A DNA stretch of 64,000 nt from NCBI RefSeq assembly GCF_021134715.1, contig NC_060025.1, forward strand, positions 3,410,001 to 3,474,000, given 5' to 3'. Of the stretch, positions 12,053 to 23,539 are shown piece by piece (the first letter of the stretch is position 1; each line of letters opens with the position of its first letter). The position numbers and the translations under genes were made by a program. The notes under the pieces were generated by a model that saw only the letters and a list, made by a program, of their open reading frames with translations, did no database searches and was not told the origin of the DNA. The stretch is from Daphnia pulex. Taxonomy: Eukaryota > Arthropoda > Branchiopoda > Diplostraca > Daphniidae.

Positions 12053-12140
12053 ACATTTTGTTAAGTTTTCCTACCTCTGTAAGAGGCCTCCTGTTTAACA
12101 GACCCACAAGCTCGTAGAGAATAGTGCGGAATGTCTCCTT
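12053..12140 (-). pseudogene. Integrase fragment of a BEL/Pao-like retrotransposon
   Basis: The minus strand reads about 28 codons including FRTILYELVGLLNRRPLTEV. This resembles the end of the integrase core of BEL/Pao and related elements, which typically shows a run of the type L-x-E-x-x-x-x-L-N-x-R-P-L-T. Both sides run into stops and frame changes, so this is a relic. The family call rests on this short motif alone. Confidence 0.5.
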
Positions 12141-12149
12141 CGTTGGTTG

Positions 12150-12550
12150 TCGCAGGCTTTACTTTTCTTCACATAACGCCGCAAAAAAAGACCATTATTT
12201 GGTCAAAGGGAAAAGCGTTTCGTGCGCTCCTTCGAAACGAGGCATTCAAGGGGGCTGGAATTTCCTCTCCATTCCTTTGGTATGGACAAACTGATTTCTC
12301 ACATTTGCTTCTCCATCGTTCTTAACAACACATGGCTAGCTGCAGGGACACATACAAACTTCAGAATTGAATTTTTTTTGTTCCAGTTTCGGGGTTGTGT
12401 GGACTTAACGATCACTTCCTCACTGTTGTATAAATGTCGAAATAAAACAACAGTACGTGGGCTTCTTCTGGGGAATGTCCAAGTCCACGAAGTTTGGTTC
12501 GGGTGATCTTTTTCCCGTTCGGAAAAGGACAATCTGGACCTTTTTCACAT
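12150..12550. other. Unassigned sequence next to integrase relic
   Basis: Open in several frames but without a recognisable motif. The minus frame 12299-12532 is the longest and may be retroelement debris. Confidence 0.3.
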
Positions 12551-12730
12551 TCAATTGTTGTGGTAGAGAGAGAAGATTCTCCCATCATCAAGAGCGACCA
12601 TTTTAATGCAAGACACAGTCTTTTTGAAAATTATTGTACTTATAAAAACCGCACTGAAATATAAGCAAAAAGAACTCTTAGACAGATAAAACAATATTGA
12701 TGACATACGGTTTGCATACCGCCGGTATGC
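12551..12730. repeat. Diverged repeat, copy 1, ending in a palindrome
   Basis: The part 12640-12705 matches 13420-13482: both contain GATAAAACAATATTG followed by a GACAT segment. Just after it, GCATACCGCCGGTATGC at about 12713-12729 is a perfect 8-bp-arm palindrome. Confidence 0.5.
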
Positions 12731-13202
12731 AACGGACACGATCACTCTTTTTCGTTGTCCCGCTCCATCAATCCCGCTCTTTCCCCAATTTTTCTACTCC
12801 GCTTCGATAACCATTCGAATCTCTGGCCATATTTTCCGTTCAAATCCCGATAAACGCTCCGATCAAAATTCTTGCTTTATATTTTTAAGAAAAAAAATGT
12901 TTCGCTTATTCTAAGAGTTTTTGAATGAAAATGAAGTTATTAATTTTACATACTAAATTTGTTGAATTAATTTTAGAAAAACTATAAATTTAAATACTAT
13001 CGGTGATCAGAAAACCCTTATCATTTCTATTAATCCAAGCATTTTTCCTATTTAACATTGTAAATTGATAGGAAGCTTGATCGGGATGATTATTCGCATC
13101 GATCCGATCACGATCCCTTCTTTGGTTGTTCATTCGATCAAATCACCGCTCAGTGATCGCTGATCGATCGGGTCATCGGAGCAGAAATTGAGCGCACTCT
13201 GT

Positions 13203-13690
13203 CCAACCGGTATGATACCGGACACAGGTTATGCTATTTTAGAAAGAAAGAACAGTGATTATTTGGAGGCGTGGAACGCGGCTCAAACCAATGCTTTTTG
13301 GTAGAAGTCCCAAACCGTACCAAAGTTATCCTCCATGAAATAGTTGAACAGTATATTCTTCTTGAAATAACAATCGTATCTGATTGTTGGAAGGGTTGTG
13401 ACTCGCTCTCTAGATTGTAATAAAACCACAGTGAAAGATTTGAAAAACGAACTCCTAGAGAGATAAAACAATATTGTTGACATAACTTTAAGTTATGTTA
13501 TTTTGGAGAAAAAAGGTTATTTGGAGGCGAGGAACGATGCTGAAACCGATGCTTTTTTGTAAAAGAAACAACCGTACCCGATTTACCATCCTTAAAATAG
13601 TTTAACAGTATATTTTTCTTGGAACAACAATCCTATCTGATTGTTGGAAAGCTTCTAACACGCTCTCGTGAGTGTACTTGGTATCTCCTT
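13203..13690. repeat. Two head-to-tail copies of an approximately 250-bp repeat
   Basis: Copy 2 (about 13261-13496) and copy 3 (about 13517-13680) share ATTTGGAGGCG near the start, an ACAGTATATT segment, and TATCTGATTGTTGGAA near the end. Small palindromes mark the boundaries: CCGGTATGATACCGG at about 13208 and CATAACTTTAAGTTATG at about 13481. The minus strand of copy 2 is open for about 66 codons, but I could not name a protein. Confidence 0.6.
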
Positions 13691-13762
13691 GATGTACTGT
13701 ACTATAATATATAATTTTTTTGAGTTGCCCTTTTAGGTTTAAAAATAAAAGAGAGAACCACG

Positions 13763-14495
13763 TAGGGGAGACCGGACCCACTTGGGACAGTTCCGGTTTT
13801 TCCCCGATATCTCCAATCCCCTTACGCGAAAGAGAATTTTTTTTTGCAAAAACACGCTTAAATAGTTATCACACACCAAAGATTTTTTCAGTTACGTACC
13901 TTAAAAAGTATAAAAGTTATTGAGGTTTGAATTTTAGAATAGACAGGGTATTAAAAGAGGGATAGGATGAATAAAAAATTATGAAAAAATCAGGAAATGT
14001 AGATAATAATGTAGTTTAACCCAAAACAAATTTTGGAAATTATATCTTTAAAACTGAAAAAGTTTTCTGTTGAAGTCAATATATTTCCCATTGTCCAATA
14101 TTACCCATTGGAACTGTCCAAAATGGCCTCAAAATCATGCCCCCCGCAAATTAATTAATTGTAGGTACACCAAAGCACCTAAAAATAATTTTCTTACACA
14201 CAATTGTAAAGGATAAACAGTTTTACACACTGATGTGTTTAGAAATTTTTTTACTCAAACAAACTTGGAGCAAGATCAATAATTCGGGTGAAAAATTTTG
14301 CAATAATTTATCGTGTTTTTTTCTTCCTCCTATAACTCCCGTTCTACTGTCGGGAAATTAATTAAACTACACAGGATCTAGCATCATCACATCTAGAACA
14401 ATTCGTGTGAAATCTAGAATTTGAAAGCAATTTTACTATATTTTAAGACACTGTTCAACTTGGAACAGTGTCCAACATGGGTCCGGTCTCCCCTA
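13763..14495. mobile_element. TA-flanked MITE with long terminal inverted repeats (729 bp)
   Basis: The left end begins GGGGAGACCGGACCCA at 13765, and its reverse complement ends at 14493. The inverted similarity continues for about 30 bases through a GTTCC block. Both ends are flanked by TA, the target-site duplication of Tc1/mariner-type elements. The interior has no transposase frame. The superfamily is inferred from the TA flank only. Confidence 0.7.
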
Positions 14496-14499
14496 CTCA

Positions 14500-16552
14500 C
14501 GTATTTGATTATAGGTGCCCCCCAAAATAACATAGGTAATTAAAGTAATAACAAGGTAATTTAAAGTTTAAACAATTTTCAGAAGACTATTTTCCTGAAC
14601 GAGATCCTCGAAAGAAATTTGAAAATCAGAATAATGTTAACTATATCATGTAATAATATATTAAAATAATTAAAATAAAAAAGAAATGTAAAAAATAAGA
14701 GAAAGACGAGCTGGGGTTGCTCGATCTCTATAAATTTTTTAAAAACTAAAGAATTTTTAACTCAATATACATTTTAACGTTTTTGCCGTTCCATCCGTTT
14801 ACCCTACGTTCATCTGTATCAATTCCAAAGCAATGCTTCGAAGAAAGGAAGCTTCGGCAAAAGTTATCTAATGAAGTTCCATGTTAAAAAAAAGAAATTT
14901 ATATGTAAACAAAGTACTCACATATCTTTTAAAATAACGTCTTCGTCTTTATCCTTTATGGTATACGCAATCTGGTATCCCATTAATATGAAAACGAGAC
15001 ACTTTGTTCCATAATGGATATGGAGTCAGTCACAGTTTGCACCAAAAAGGCAAGGTTAACTCCATGGAGAGTTCCTTAACACTTGATTGAGATTTTTCTA
15101 AATCTTTCCTGTGGTATTTAACCAGGAGTGACAGGAAAGGATATCTCCATTTAGAATTTTGTGTTGAAGTATAGCTTTAATGTGGACTGCAGTTATGGGC
15201 CAGGACAAGTCAATTCTTCCCGTCCTGATTCCTGGCCCACCTCCCGAAGTTTTGATGTTTGGCCCTTTTGATGGCCAAAGGATTTTGCTTAATGTTTTAG
15301 ATATGCTCAAAACCTGGCGTGAGGTGATCTGGAGAAACTAGTCATGCAAAACTTATAACACAAGAGTACCATATTAGCAGACATTATGATTCTTGAATGC
15401 AACAGTTTACGTTTGAAACGAAACTTTACTGGCATTGAAAAATTTTTCATCAAAATTTTTGTTTTGTGTGGCATTATTTGGTGTAAGTAAATTTTTTAAT
15501 AAATATGGAATAAATAAGGTGAAAATATTAATCTTGAAACACTATAGAAATAATTACAGATTAAATACTACTTTCTATTTGTTTCGTGTTTTAAATAGTG
15601 GCTTTTGTTAAATTTAAATTAAAAAACTACTTTAGGGTCAATCCACGCCAACTCGAAAGATCGAGGGCACGCCCATCTCATACATTTTTTTCTTATTTAG
15701 AAGGTAGGTCACTAATGACGTAAAAAGTCTATCCTCCAAATTTGAAATGTTTCTGATGAGCCATTTCAGAGTTATTAAAATTTAAAAATGCGTTTGTTTC
15801 TATTGTTTTTTTGTTTGTTTGTTTGTTTTGTTTGTTTGTTTGTTTTTTTAATTTGCCGTGCGGCGATTTTGAATCACGGGAATTGTTTTTTTCCGATTTT
15901 AATGTTGTAATTTATTACAGAAATACACTTTTGTTGTAACAGATTAATAAGTAATTTTTTTCTCTATCGACCTGTTGTATTTACTCTCTGTAAAACGACA
16001 TTTTTACTGTAGTTATATTAGATTCAAGTTTTTAATCTGTCCCTGGCCAATAAAATCAAAATTTTTTTGCACATTCGCATAAACATTTTATTTTATTAAT
16101 GTAAAGGAAATGTCAATCAATGAAGGGAAGAAGGGGGAGACGAGGAAACGTGGGTCCCCTTTTTTTCGTACTCCCTCCTCCCTCCCATTCGTCCCATTCT
16201 CCCTCTTTTCCTCGTTCTCCCCGTTCTCGCGCTACCAAGGAACGGCGCCATGCTGCGTTGCCAGATAAAACGGCTGAAGAAAACCGATCCGAATGAGCCC
16301 TATAGGTTTTTTATGTATAGAGGGGTTATGGACGAGATTTGGCAATACCGCAATTTTATTTCAGAAATTTTTTTCGAAATTCAAAAAGACACAAGACAGG
16401 CCAGGAAAGGTAAAAAAATTTTCACTTTTGGAAGGAAACGGACACAAAATGATCGAAATTAAAAATTTATTAGAAATGATATTTTGGGTAATCGCGATTA
16501 AGATCATTTTAAAAAGATTAAATTGTCTATCTAATATTTTATCCAAACAAGC
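14500..16552. other. AT-rich intergenic DNA
   Basis: No gene supported. It holds a GTTT tetranucleotide repeat at 15812-15842 and a purine- then pyrimidine-rich block at 16115-16220. A minus-strand frame at 15098-15310 is open but shows no motif I recognise. Confidence 0.45.
15812..15842. repeat. GTTT microsatellite
   Basis: Seven or so GTTT units with one extra T. Confidence 0.9.
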
Positions 16553-16621
16553 TTCTACTTTTTCGTTTTTTTCGGTTCAGCGCAGTATTCATCATAACTA
16601 AAAAAAAACGAAAAAGTAGAA
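16553..16621. repeat. Inverted repeat with about 20-bp arms
   Basis: Arm 16553-16572 pairs with 16602-16621 (TTCTACTTTTTCG against CGAAAAAGTAGAA plus a T/A run), with a loop of about 29 bases. Confidence 0.75.
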
Positions 16622-17034
16622 CTCGTTCTGAAATTTTTTTCTGTTGAGTTTTTTACGCACAATTTTTACATCAAACGATAGATCTCAGCTAGACCTATCC
16701 ATTTCTATTAAATTTTTAAAGTTTTGACCAATAATTTAGTCGCAATTAAATTTTAAATTTTGGCCTAAATCTAGGGGGAGGGGGGTTTTTTGTTTGGGTT
16801 TTTTTGCATAATTTTCCTTAAAATTATGCTTTTTGGAATTACCGTAAAACAGTGCATCGAGTGATGCATAATAATCAATTTTATATGGTGTTTTTATTAC
16901 GAAAAAATGTAAATGATTAACGACCAATCAGCTGCTAGCAGCTGAAGGCCATTTTGATTGGGGGGAAATTCGAATGTCTGATGATAAATTCAAAAAAAAG
17001 CTCATAAGGTAGACACAAACATACAACATATGGA

Positions 17035-17292
17035 GTTTATTATGATGAGCCTAATGAACAGATTGATGATGTAGGGTTCGTAATGTATTACTTCACTTAC
17101 TTTTCCGCTTATGGCGCATTATTTCAACCGGCTTGGTTGTATTACCTCTCATTGATGTTCAACCGTGACGATATTAAAGACGGAGCGAAAAAATTTTTAA
17201 TTTTTAGCACGGTATATTCTGACATCAGATATCTCATTTACACAACATACTTCAAGAACTTAGAAAAACGAAATAATTTATGCAGGCCATGA
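17035..17292 (+). other. Unidentified ORF remnant
   Basis: A frame without ATG opens after a stop near 17000 and runs to the stop at 17290-17292. It reads as plausible protein: an acidic DEPNEQIDD stretch, then an aromatic hydrophobic segment (YFTYFSAYGALFQPAWLYY), then a basic end. I recognise no family. The low-GC context and lack of splice partners suggest a mobile-element or integrated remnant. Confidence 0.25.
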
Positions 17293-18115
17293 TTGCACTA
17301 GAAAGACGATCTTCAGTATTTTCGGTCTAGTTTTCAGCTTATTTGCAAGCTTATTTGCCCTGAATATTGGAATATATAATAAGCATTCTCATACAAAAAA
17401 GAAAATATTATTACAATAATTGAATACACTATCTATAATGCATTGAATATTAGTTCTTACTGGAGATAGGTTTAGAATATGTTCATAATTATCCTCAACT
17501 GCGACTCAATTCAGTCTGCAAGCTGCTGGGCAAAGAAAATCCTGTGAATATCTGCCGGGTTGTAAAGTTGAATGTTTTACATTTGTTACGTTATAGTTCA
17601 AAGTGCAATTTTTATCAACTTAAAAACAGAGATAATATAAAATCAGAAGGCCTAATAATTAGATTGGAATCTCTAATTGACTGAGTAGTCAACTAAGAAA
17701 GGAAAAACCAAAAAGGTTATTTTATTTGCCTTCATTTAGGCGATTTGGCTTGCCAACACTGGTTAAGAGGAGCATAGTCATAATAGAAGATTGGTACTCC
17801 TGCAAATTGGAAACATTTTTAGGGAATAAAAACTATAAATGAAACAGAATAATTCCTGCAGACCACAAAGCGATTAATGTGTCTACTACAAATGCCTTTC
17901 CAGCTTCCTAGCTGGTCTCTTTTCTTCCATCACAAATAGAATGGTAAACCATCAGGTTCTATGTGGAAATAAAGAAAACTTAGGAGTTAGGACCAATAAT
18001 GAATTCACTCAATAACAACAATTGCTAAAGCTACGAACAAAATAAATTTGAATCAAATTTGAAGTTTGTGTTGATGTGAGACTCTCTGTTACGTTACTAT
18101 GGTTACCTGTGCCGA
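17293..18115. other. Intergenic DNA
   Basis: No gene, RNA or clear repeat seen. Confidence 0.4.
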
Positions 18116-18210
18116 CATCATCTAGATGATGCTTATCATCTAGACGATAAGCATTGCCATCTACTAGGGGAAAAAGTGACGGCGCAGCTACATGATAAGC
18201 ATCATCTAGA
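18116..18210. repeat. Inverted repeat with nested palindromes
   Basis: TCTAGATGATGCTTATC at 18121-18137 is the exact reverse complement of 18194-18210. CATCATCTAGATGATG at 18116-18131 is itself a perfect palindrome, and CTTATCATCTAGACGATAAG at about 18132-18151 is a near palindrome. It sits immediately upstream of the LINE remnant. Confidence 0.85.
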
Positions 18211-18228
18211 TTTCTACCGACCATGTTG

Positions 18229-19006
18229 ATTTCAGATCAGCAGGAACGAAAATCAACTTATTTTGGATACCTAGTCACGCAGGAATACCAGGGAACCCAA
18301 TCGCAGACCAGCTAGCCAACAACAGAAGAACAGCAGACGACGGCGAAACGATATGTCACACACCCAACATGGCCGAACAACTAATGAAAATCAAAAACAA
18401 TTATCAACACAAAGCTCTAGAAAAATTAAAAAACAATTCCACAAATCAAGCCATCACTCAACGAACAAAAATGAGGATGGCCAGCTGGCACACCCACAAA
18501 AACAGAGCAATCCAATCCTCACTAATCCGGCTAAGAAGTGGCCACAACAAACTAAACGGCACAATCAACAAATGGGACATGGATATCCAACCGAAATGCC
18601 CACACGGATGTCCAAAACAGAAAACTCGACGCACGTCCTCCTCCACTGCCCTCACTACTCCGTAGCTAGGAGGGAACTGAAACACGAGATCAAGAAACTC
18701 AAACTTCCTTTTGATGTTCCAACTTTAACCGGCGTCAAATTCTTCATCCCTAAACACACCCAAGAAGAAATTACCAAATCACTCATAAATTTCATCACAA
18801 TTACTAAAATCATTAAAAGAATTTAAATTTGTACCCCAAAATATTTTCTAAATACGAACGCCCCCTCCCAATTTTCTTTGTAACAAAATTCATGTAAAAC
18901 CTAAACACAAATAAAGAAAATGGTGTGTAAGGGCCCCGACAATGGCGGCCCGTAAACTGTTACCAGTGATAACCAGCCATGGCCAGAGACACCTAAAAAA
19001 AAAAAA
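18229..19006 (+). mobile_element. 5'-truncated non-LTR retrotransposon (LINE) 3' end
   Basis: The frame from about 18260 reads WIPSHAGIPGNPIADQLA, the C-terminal RNase H signature of Jockey/I-type LINE polyproteins, and continues to a cysteine/histidine segment (CPHGCP). It then shifts frame near 18610 to STHVLLHCPHYSVARREL, the usual LINE C-terminal Cys-His motif, ending at the stop 18824-18826. A 3' UTR follows with AATAAA at 18910-18915 and a poly-A tail at 18995-19006. The reverse transcriptase and everything upstream are absent, as expected for an incomplete reverse transcription product. The frameshift shows the copy is dead. Confidence 0.8.
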
Positions 19007-19916
19007 GCTTAGCAGTTCTGAAAAAGGAGATAAACGGAATTCAAACAAAAAATGTTGCCGCTCGTAAATCTTACTACAACTAATATAATGATATACGTGT
19101 TAAAAATCACATCTGTCGTGGCAATATAGCATCATTTTCATGGATATTGACAAATGCTCAATGGAGTTCTTAAAGTCGTCAACCCTGCTATAACTAAGTA
19201 TTAGTAGAGAAGTCGCACGACTTTTGGCTCTGGGGAACCGTAGCAACTTTAAAAAAGGTCTAAAGTTTCAAAAGGCACAACCGAATGAAAATATAAATGT
19301 TATGTTTTGAGATTCATATTTTGCGATGGCATCGCTGTATTTTACGCCAGCATCTCAGTTAATGAGGCTACACCGTCGGTAGAAGAAAGCTCTGTCGATA
19401 GTTAAATTTAAAGAAAAAATAAAATATTCAATAATGACGATTAAATGGATGGATCCCATAAAATATAGGGAAGAATCTTTTGTTATAAGGGGGATATTCA
19501 TATCTCATATTTAACCAAATAATACAGATATTTATTTCTTATGCAGTAATATTTTTAAAAATGTGGCACATTTACCAGGTGTTCATCCGCAGGTGTTTTA
19601 AATTCTTTTTTCCGTTTTTATCAAAATAAGCCTTCTTTGGGGTAAAAGGGCGAGACTCATAAGTTTACGAACAAGAAATTGAAATGAAGGATTATAATGA
19701 TAAATAGTGGACAGACCAATTAAATGCCGGCGTCGGAACATTGCCGTGTTTATTTTTTTTTTAAATGTAACCTTCGTTTGGTAATGATTTATTGAATGCT
19801 GAATATTAGATCAAATCAAACAAAGATATGAAACCAAATTGGTAAAACAAACAATTATTATTATTGTAGAAAATGGGAAGTGAGTGAAAAAATGAAGAAT
19901 GAAATGAAAAATGATT
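19007..19916. other. Intergenic DNA
   Basis: No gene or repeat recognised in this AT-rich stretch. Confidence 0.4.
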
Positions 19917-20858
19917 TTAAATTCCACTGTGAGCACGAGCCCGAGCCTTACTACGCGTGATCATGCCTTCTGGGACAGATAGATGATGCGCCACATCTCT
20001 AGTGGAGGTCCTAAAGAAGGAAAACATTTTAAAATTCAATTTAAATATAAGCCAAACAACTTATTGAACATTTTACTTTGTGGAGCTTGGTGGTGTGGCC
20101 AACTCCGTTTTAAGTACCTCTGCACTCTTGGCACGACCTCGTTATATATTAGATATTAGTATAATATTAGATATTTAATGCTTGTTTAATGCAAGAGACA
20201 AGGAAAAATAACAATGTGTACGAAACATGAAAGAAAAGAAAAAAAGAGACAAGAGAGAAAGAGACAAGTTAAAAGGAGAGACGAAAAAAAAGACAAGCCA
20301 AATTTTTGGATTTTTGGGGAACAAAACATTGGTCAACTTAAGTCCGAGCAGCGAAAAATATCCCCTCCCTTACCATTGTTCCGGTCACACCAGAAAAAAA
20401 AACAGATTAATTGATGTGAACAGAATGAGGATAGTAGCCAGTGGTAGAAATTTTGGTTGATGGGCTCTTTCATCCATGTTGATCAAGGTGATGTAGGCAC
20501 ATATCACCATCTGGAACACCAAGAAAGCGCAATGAAAGATGCTGATGCCCAGCCCTCAACCAGTCAGTCCCCAGTCAGTCCGCCAAAGGCGGTTACTGTC
20601 ATTATACTCAGAAAGCTGTATTGTAGCGTAGTGGGGGTTCAGGTATGTTCTATTAATAAAATTAAAGTTAATTCTTAGGAAAATTTAAACTATTCATGTA
20701 ACTGACCACGTGAACGGAGTCAGCATTGGGAGGGGAAGAAGCATCAGTTGAAGTAGAGCCCTAAATTTTAAAAAAATAACATTTTATCCTTTCCATTTTA
20801 CAGATTCTATTGGACTTACGGATGGCCCGCCTTGCTTGGATTTAGCATCACCTGCCAT
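19917..20858 (-). CDS. Possible small multi-exon gene, function unknown
   Basis: Two exon pairs on the minus strand join cleanly. A start exon 20820-20858 (MAGDAKSKQGGPS) has a consensus GTAAGT donor and joins 20707-20760 (GSTSTDASSPPNADSVHV) in phase 0, followed by a GTCAGT donor. Further down, an exon ending at 20077 (AKSAEVLKTELATPPSSTK) joins 19917-20010, ending MITRSKARARAHSGI and a stop. I could not connect the two pairs in one consistent phase: an exon may be missing, or the last exons may be read in another frame. The product would be small, Ser/Pro/Thr-rich and basic at the end. No family recognised. Confidence 0.3.
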
Positions 20859-20925
20859 GATGGAAACGGATAAGTAAGTTACCACGCTTTCTAGCGTTAA
20901 AAGTAAAATCTGGGTATTAAAAGTT

Positions 20926-21640
20926 ATGTCGTGTCAGACTACGAACCACGTCCACAAAGAGTTGGTAAGGGATGTCGATAACGGAGACTTCACCCGTCAA
21001 CTACTCCCTATAGTTGCTGCGAAACAAAGCTTGGAAGTACTCGATATTGAGACGCAAAACGACCTTGTGGGCCTTTTACAAGCTACCACAGGGAAATTTA
21101 AACGTCACATCATCGCAAAGTTCTTGTCTCTACAAAAAACGATACAGATTAACAAAAGATATCACATGGAATTTTAAGTGAACCACAAGCATACTGTTTA
21201 TCTTGACAGCTCTAAAAGTTGTTCCTCAATGCGTGAATGTACCGCTCGTAGGTGATACATCTAAAATTTTACCGTCACCGTCGTCCAAGTTCACGAAACG
21301 TGGAAGGCAATTGGGAGTGGTAGCTATATCGTTCATTGGAGCACAGCAAGTTAGTCGAAACCAGTTTACGGACCCCAAAGCACTTGTAGAGCGATTAAGA
21401 GTTATTTCGTACGTAGAAGTTTTCTTCAGTGGCTGATGCTTACCGTTAAAACGACAAATAAAGGTGACAGTCTTCGAAGCCGGTGGAGCAAGCAACTCAC
21501 AATTGATGGTAAACAAGCCGAACGACCGCTCCGTCACCGTTGGCGTTTCCGTCTCTATCTTCAACGACGGCAACGACGAGTACGATAGATCCGAAGAGAA
21601 TGAGTTGAGTACCGTCTCGGCCTCGGGATGTTCTTGAGAC
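20926..21640 (+). pseudogene. Unidentified coding remnant with internal stops
   Basis: Two adjacent + frames look protein-like. 20926-21177 includes SLEVLDIETQNDLVGLLQAT. A frame entering after a TTGACAG acceptor at about 21209 runs to a TGA at 21434-21436, then continues in the same frame from TGC as KRQIKVTVFEAGGASNSQLM to about 21640. The opposite strand is also open over 21226-21837, so the true coding strand is uncertain. I could not name a family. The in-frame TGA suggests a broken copy, unless it marks an intron. Confidence 0.3.
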
Positions 21641-22242
21641 ATGTTTGGAAAAAAAATGTAGTCTGTGTAAACTGCAGTGTCCAACGTGAGAATTAATGGC
21701 GGGAGTTCAAATAACACGGTGCCTAAAGACAGTAGAGTAAAGGTATAATCTCCATCTTCTTTTAGGGATAAATCATGAGAGTGTAAACTTACAACAGTGA
21801 ACAATAGCTGGACTGAGGAATACGCCAACGAGACCACCGACCTGGTTGTCGTTTGAGGGAAAATTTTTTTGGGAAATTCTAGCTTTTCAAAACTAATTCA
21901 TTTTATTTAAGAATAAAAATTTTGAAACCGGCGTTACCAGAATCGACCGTTTTTTACCGAATCTACCAAAATGAGTAATGTGTGCATATAGAGTATAGTT
22001 GTGGGTGATGCCTCTCGAGTCATTAAACGGTTGCCATATATTGGGAAAAGCAATAGGTGATTGATTTTTCTCGCCATTCAAAAACCGTTTCAGAAAAATT
22101 ATCAACACCCTAAAAGAGAAAACACAAAGAAATCCTGTGTACGATATAGAAACAGCTTTGAGTACAACTTTTTTTACCGAGGTAACTTGTCTACAGACTT
22201 ACGCATCGTGGAAATATTTGAATACATGAAATATTTGCATAC

Positions 22243-23529
22243 CTGAGGATGAAGATGACTCCTTCGAAAACGTTGAATCCGTTGCCGACGACGTAGTTGA
22301 GCGGACCCTCGGCGATGACTTTGAGCAACATCTCAATGGCGAAGATGGCAGAGAAAATGACGTTGCTGAATTTTACCGTTAGCGTCAATTCTTCCGGCTA
22401 TTTGAGTCCATGAAGTCAAATAAAATATATATATTTAAAAATAGGAACACAACCAGTCTATTAAAGAAAAAACTCAATCAAAATGCAACTGACATAAATA
22501 CACATATAAATAAAATAAATAAAAAAGGACATGCAAAAAGAAATGGGGGGGGGGGGTTGTAATAAAGTAGGGGAAACGTCATTCGTTCCAGTTTGTTTGA
22601 AAGCCCCGAATGGCCACCACTACCATCCCGTCAAACCCCCCCCCTCCCACCTTCGCCAGTAGACATAAGAAATGGACGTCGATTTTTGGGTCGGAAGAAA
22701 TCCAAATTGTACATTTACGTTATCTTCGCCAGTGTGCGTTGAATAAGTGAATCGAGAAAATAGGAAACTGGATGGAGGAACCATTTCCGCCGTTTAATGC
22801 AAAAATACATGGAGGGATCAAGAAGAAATCAAATAAAATCAATGGCCACACCCACACGCACACAACTTTTATTTTCTGACGCATCAATCCGTCGGTCGAG
22901 GATTGAGACCGTTCAAAGATTAAGTCACAACTCCATCATACCCAGGACAAACACGGGGGACCTTTGGGTTACACTTTTATCGACAATCGGCCAAGCGGAT
23001 CACGCGATAGACACCGACTTTTAGACTCGCTTCTTTACTGCCAACAAAAATAAAGTGTCTTATTCGATCCCCTTTTTAGTGAGCTGTTACGTAAACCCAA
23101 AATAATAAATAAAAAACGGGGAAAAAACTGCAAAGGACAATGCACACATACCTGGTTGTGATATTCGATGCCCATGCTGAGCGTGTTGATATGAGTGGCT
23201 CCTTAAAGTGCCTGTTGGAAATATTTGTGCTCGACGAGGGCTTTGACGCTCCGCTGGAACGTTTTGTAATATTTCTTGACGAGTGGAAAGTAGCGGGAGA
23301 TGGGCGAGCAGTGATGTTCCGACACTTCGACCGCCACCGCTCCCGGCTGTTCCTCGTCTCCTTCGTAATAATAGTCTTCTTCCTCCTCTTCCTCTTCGTT
23401 ACTCTCCTCATCTGATCCCGAATCCTTGTCGTCATTAGACGAACAGCAACAAAACAATTGTTGTCCCGGTTGTCTTCGTTTTCCGTCTCCAGCTCGACGG
23501 CTGTCACGTCCGTTTCCGTCGGTTTCCTG
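22243..23529 (-). pseudogene. T-type voltage-gated calcium channel fragment (domain II S1-S3)
   Basis: Two minus-strand exons. Exon 23152-23529 carries an acidic I-II linker segment with a Cys cluster (CCCSSNDDKDSG), then FQRSVKALVEHKYFQQAL, an in-frame TAA at 23203-23205, and INTLSMGIEYHNQ. Exon 22243-22397 follows in phase 0 and reads PEELTLTVKFSNVIF and then FAIEMLLKVIAEGPLNYV and NGFNVFEGVIFIL. This is the domain II S1-S3 region of Cav3 channels, where the known family has a very similar NTLSMGIEYH-PEELT join. The splice sites and the 754-nt intron are intact, so it arose by DNA duplication, not retroposition. Substitutions cluster with the stop in helix S1. The S4, pore and other domains are not in this window. 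A sequencing error at the TAA is possible but would not explain the missing exons. Confidence 0.75.
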
Positions 23530-23539
23530 CTGCACACCA

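Noticed and set aside
15098..15310. Minus-strand 70-codon ORF as a retroelement protein
   Set aside because: No motif of reverse transcriptase, integrase or gag was found, so there is no basis for a call.
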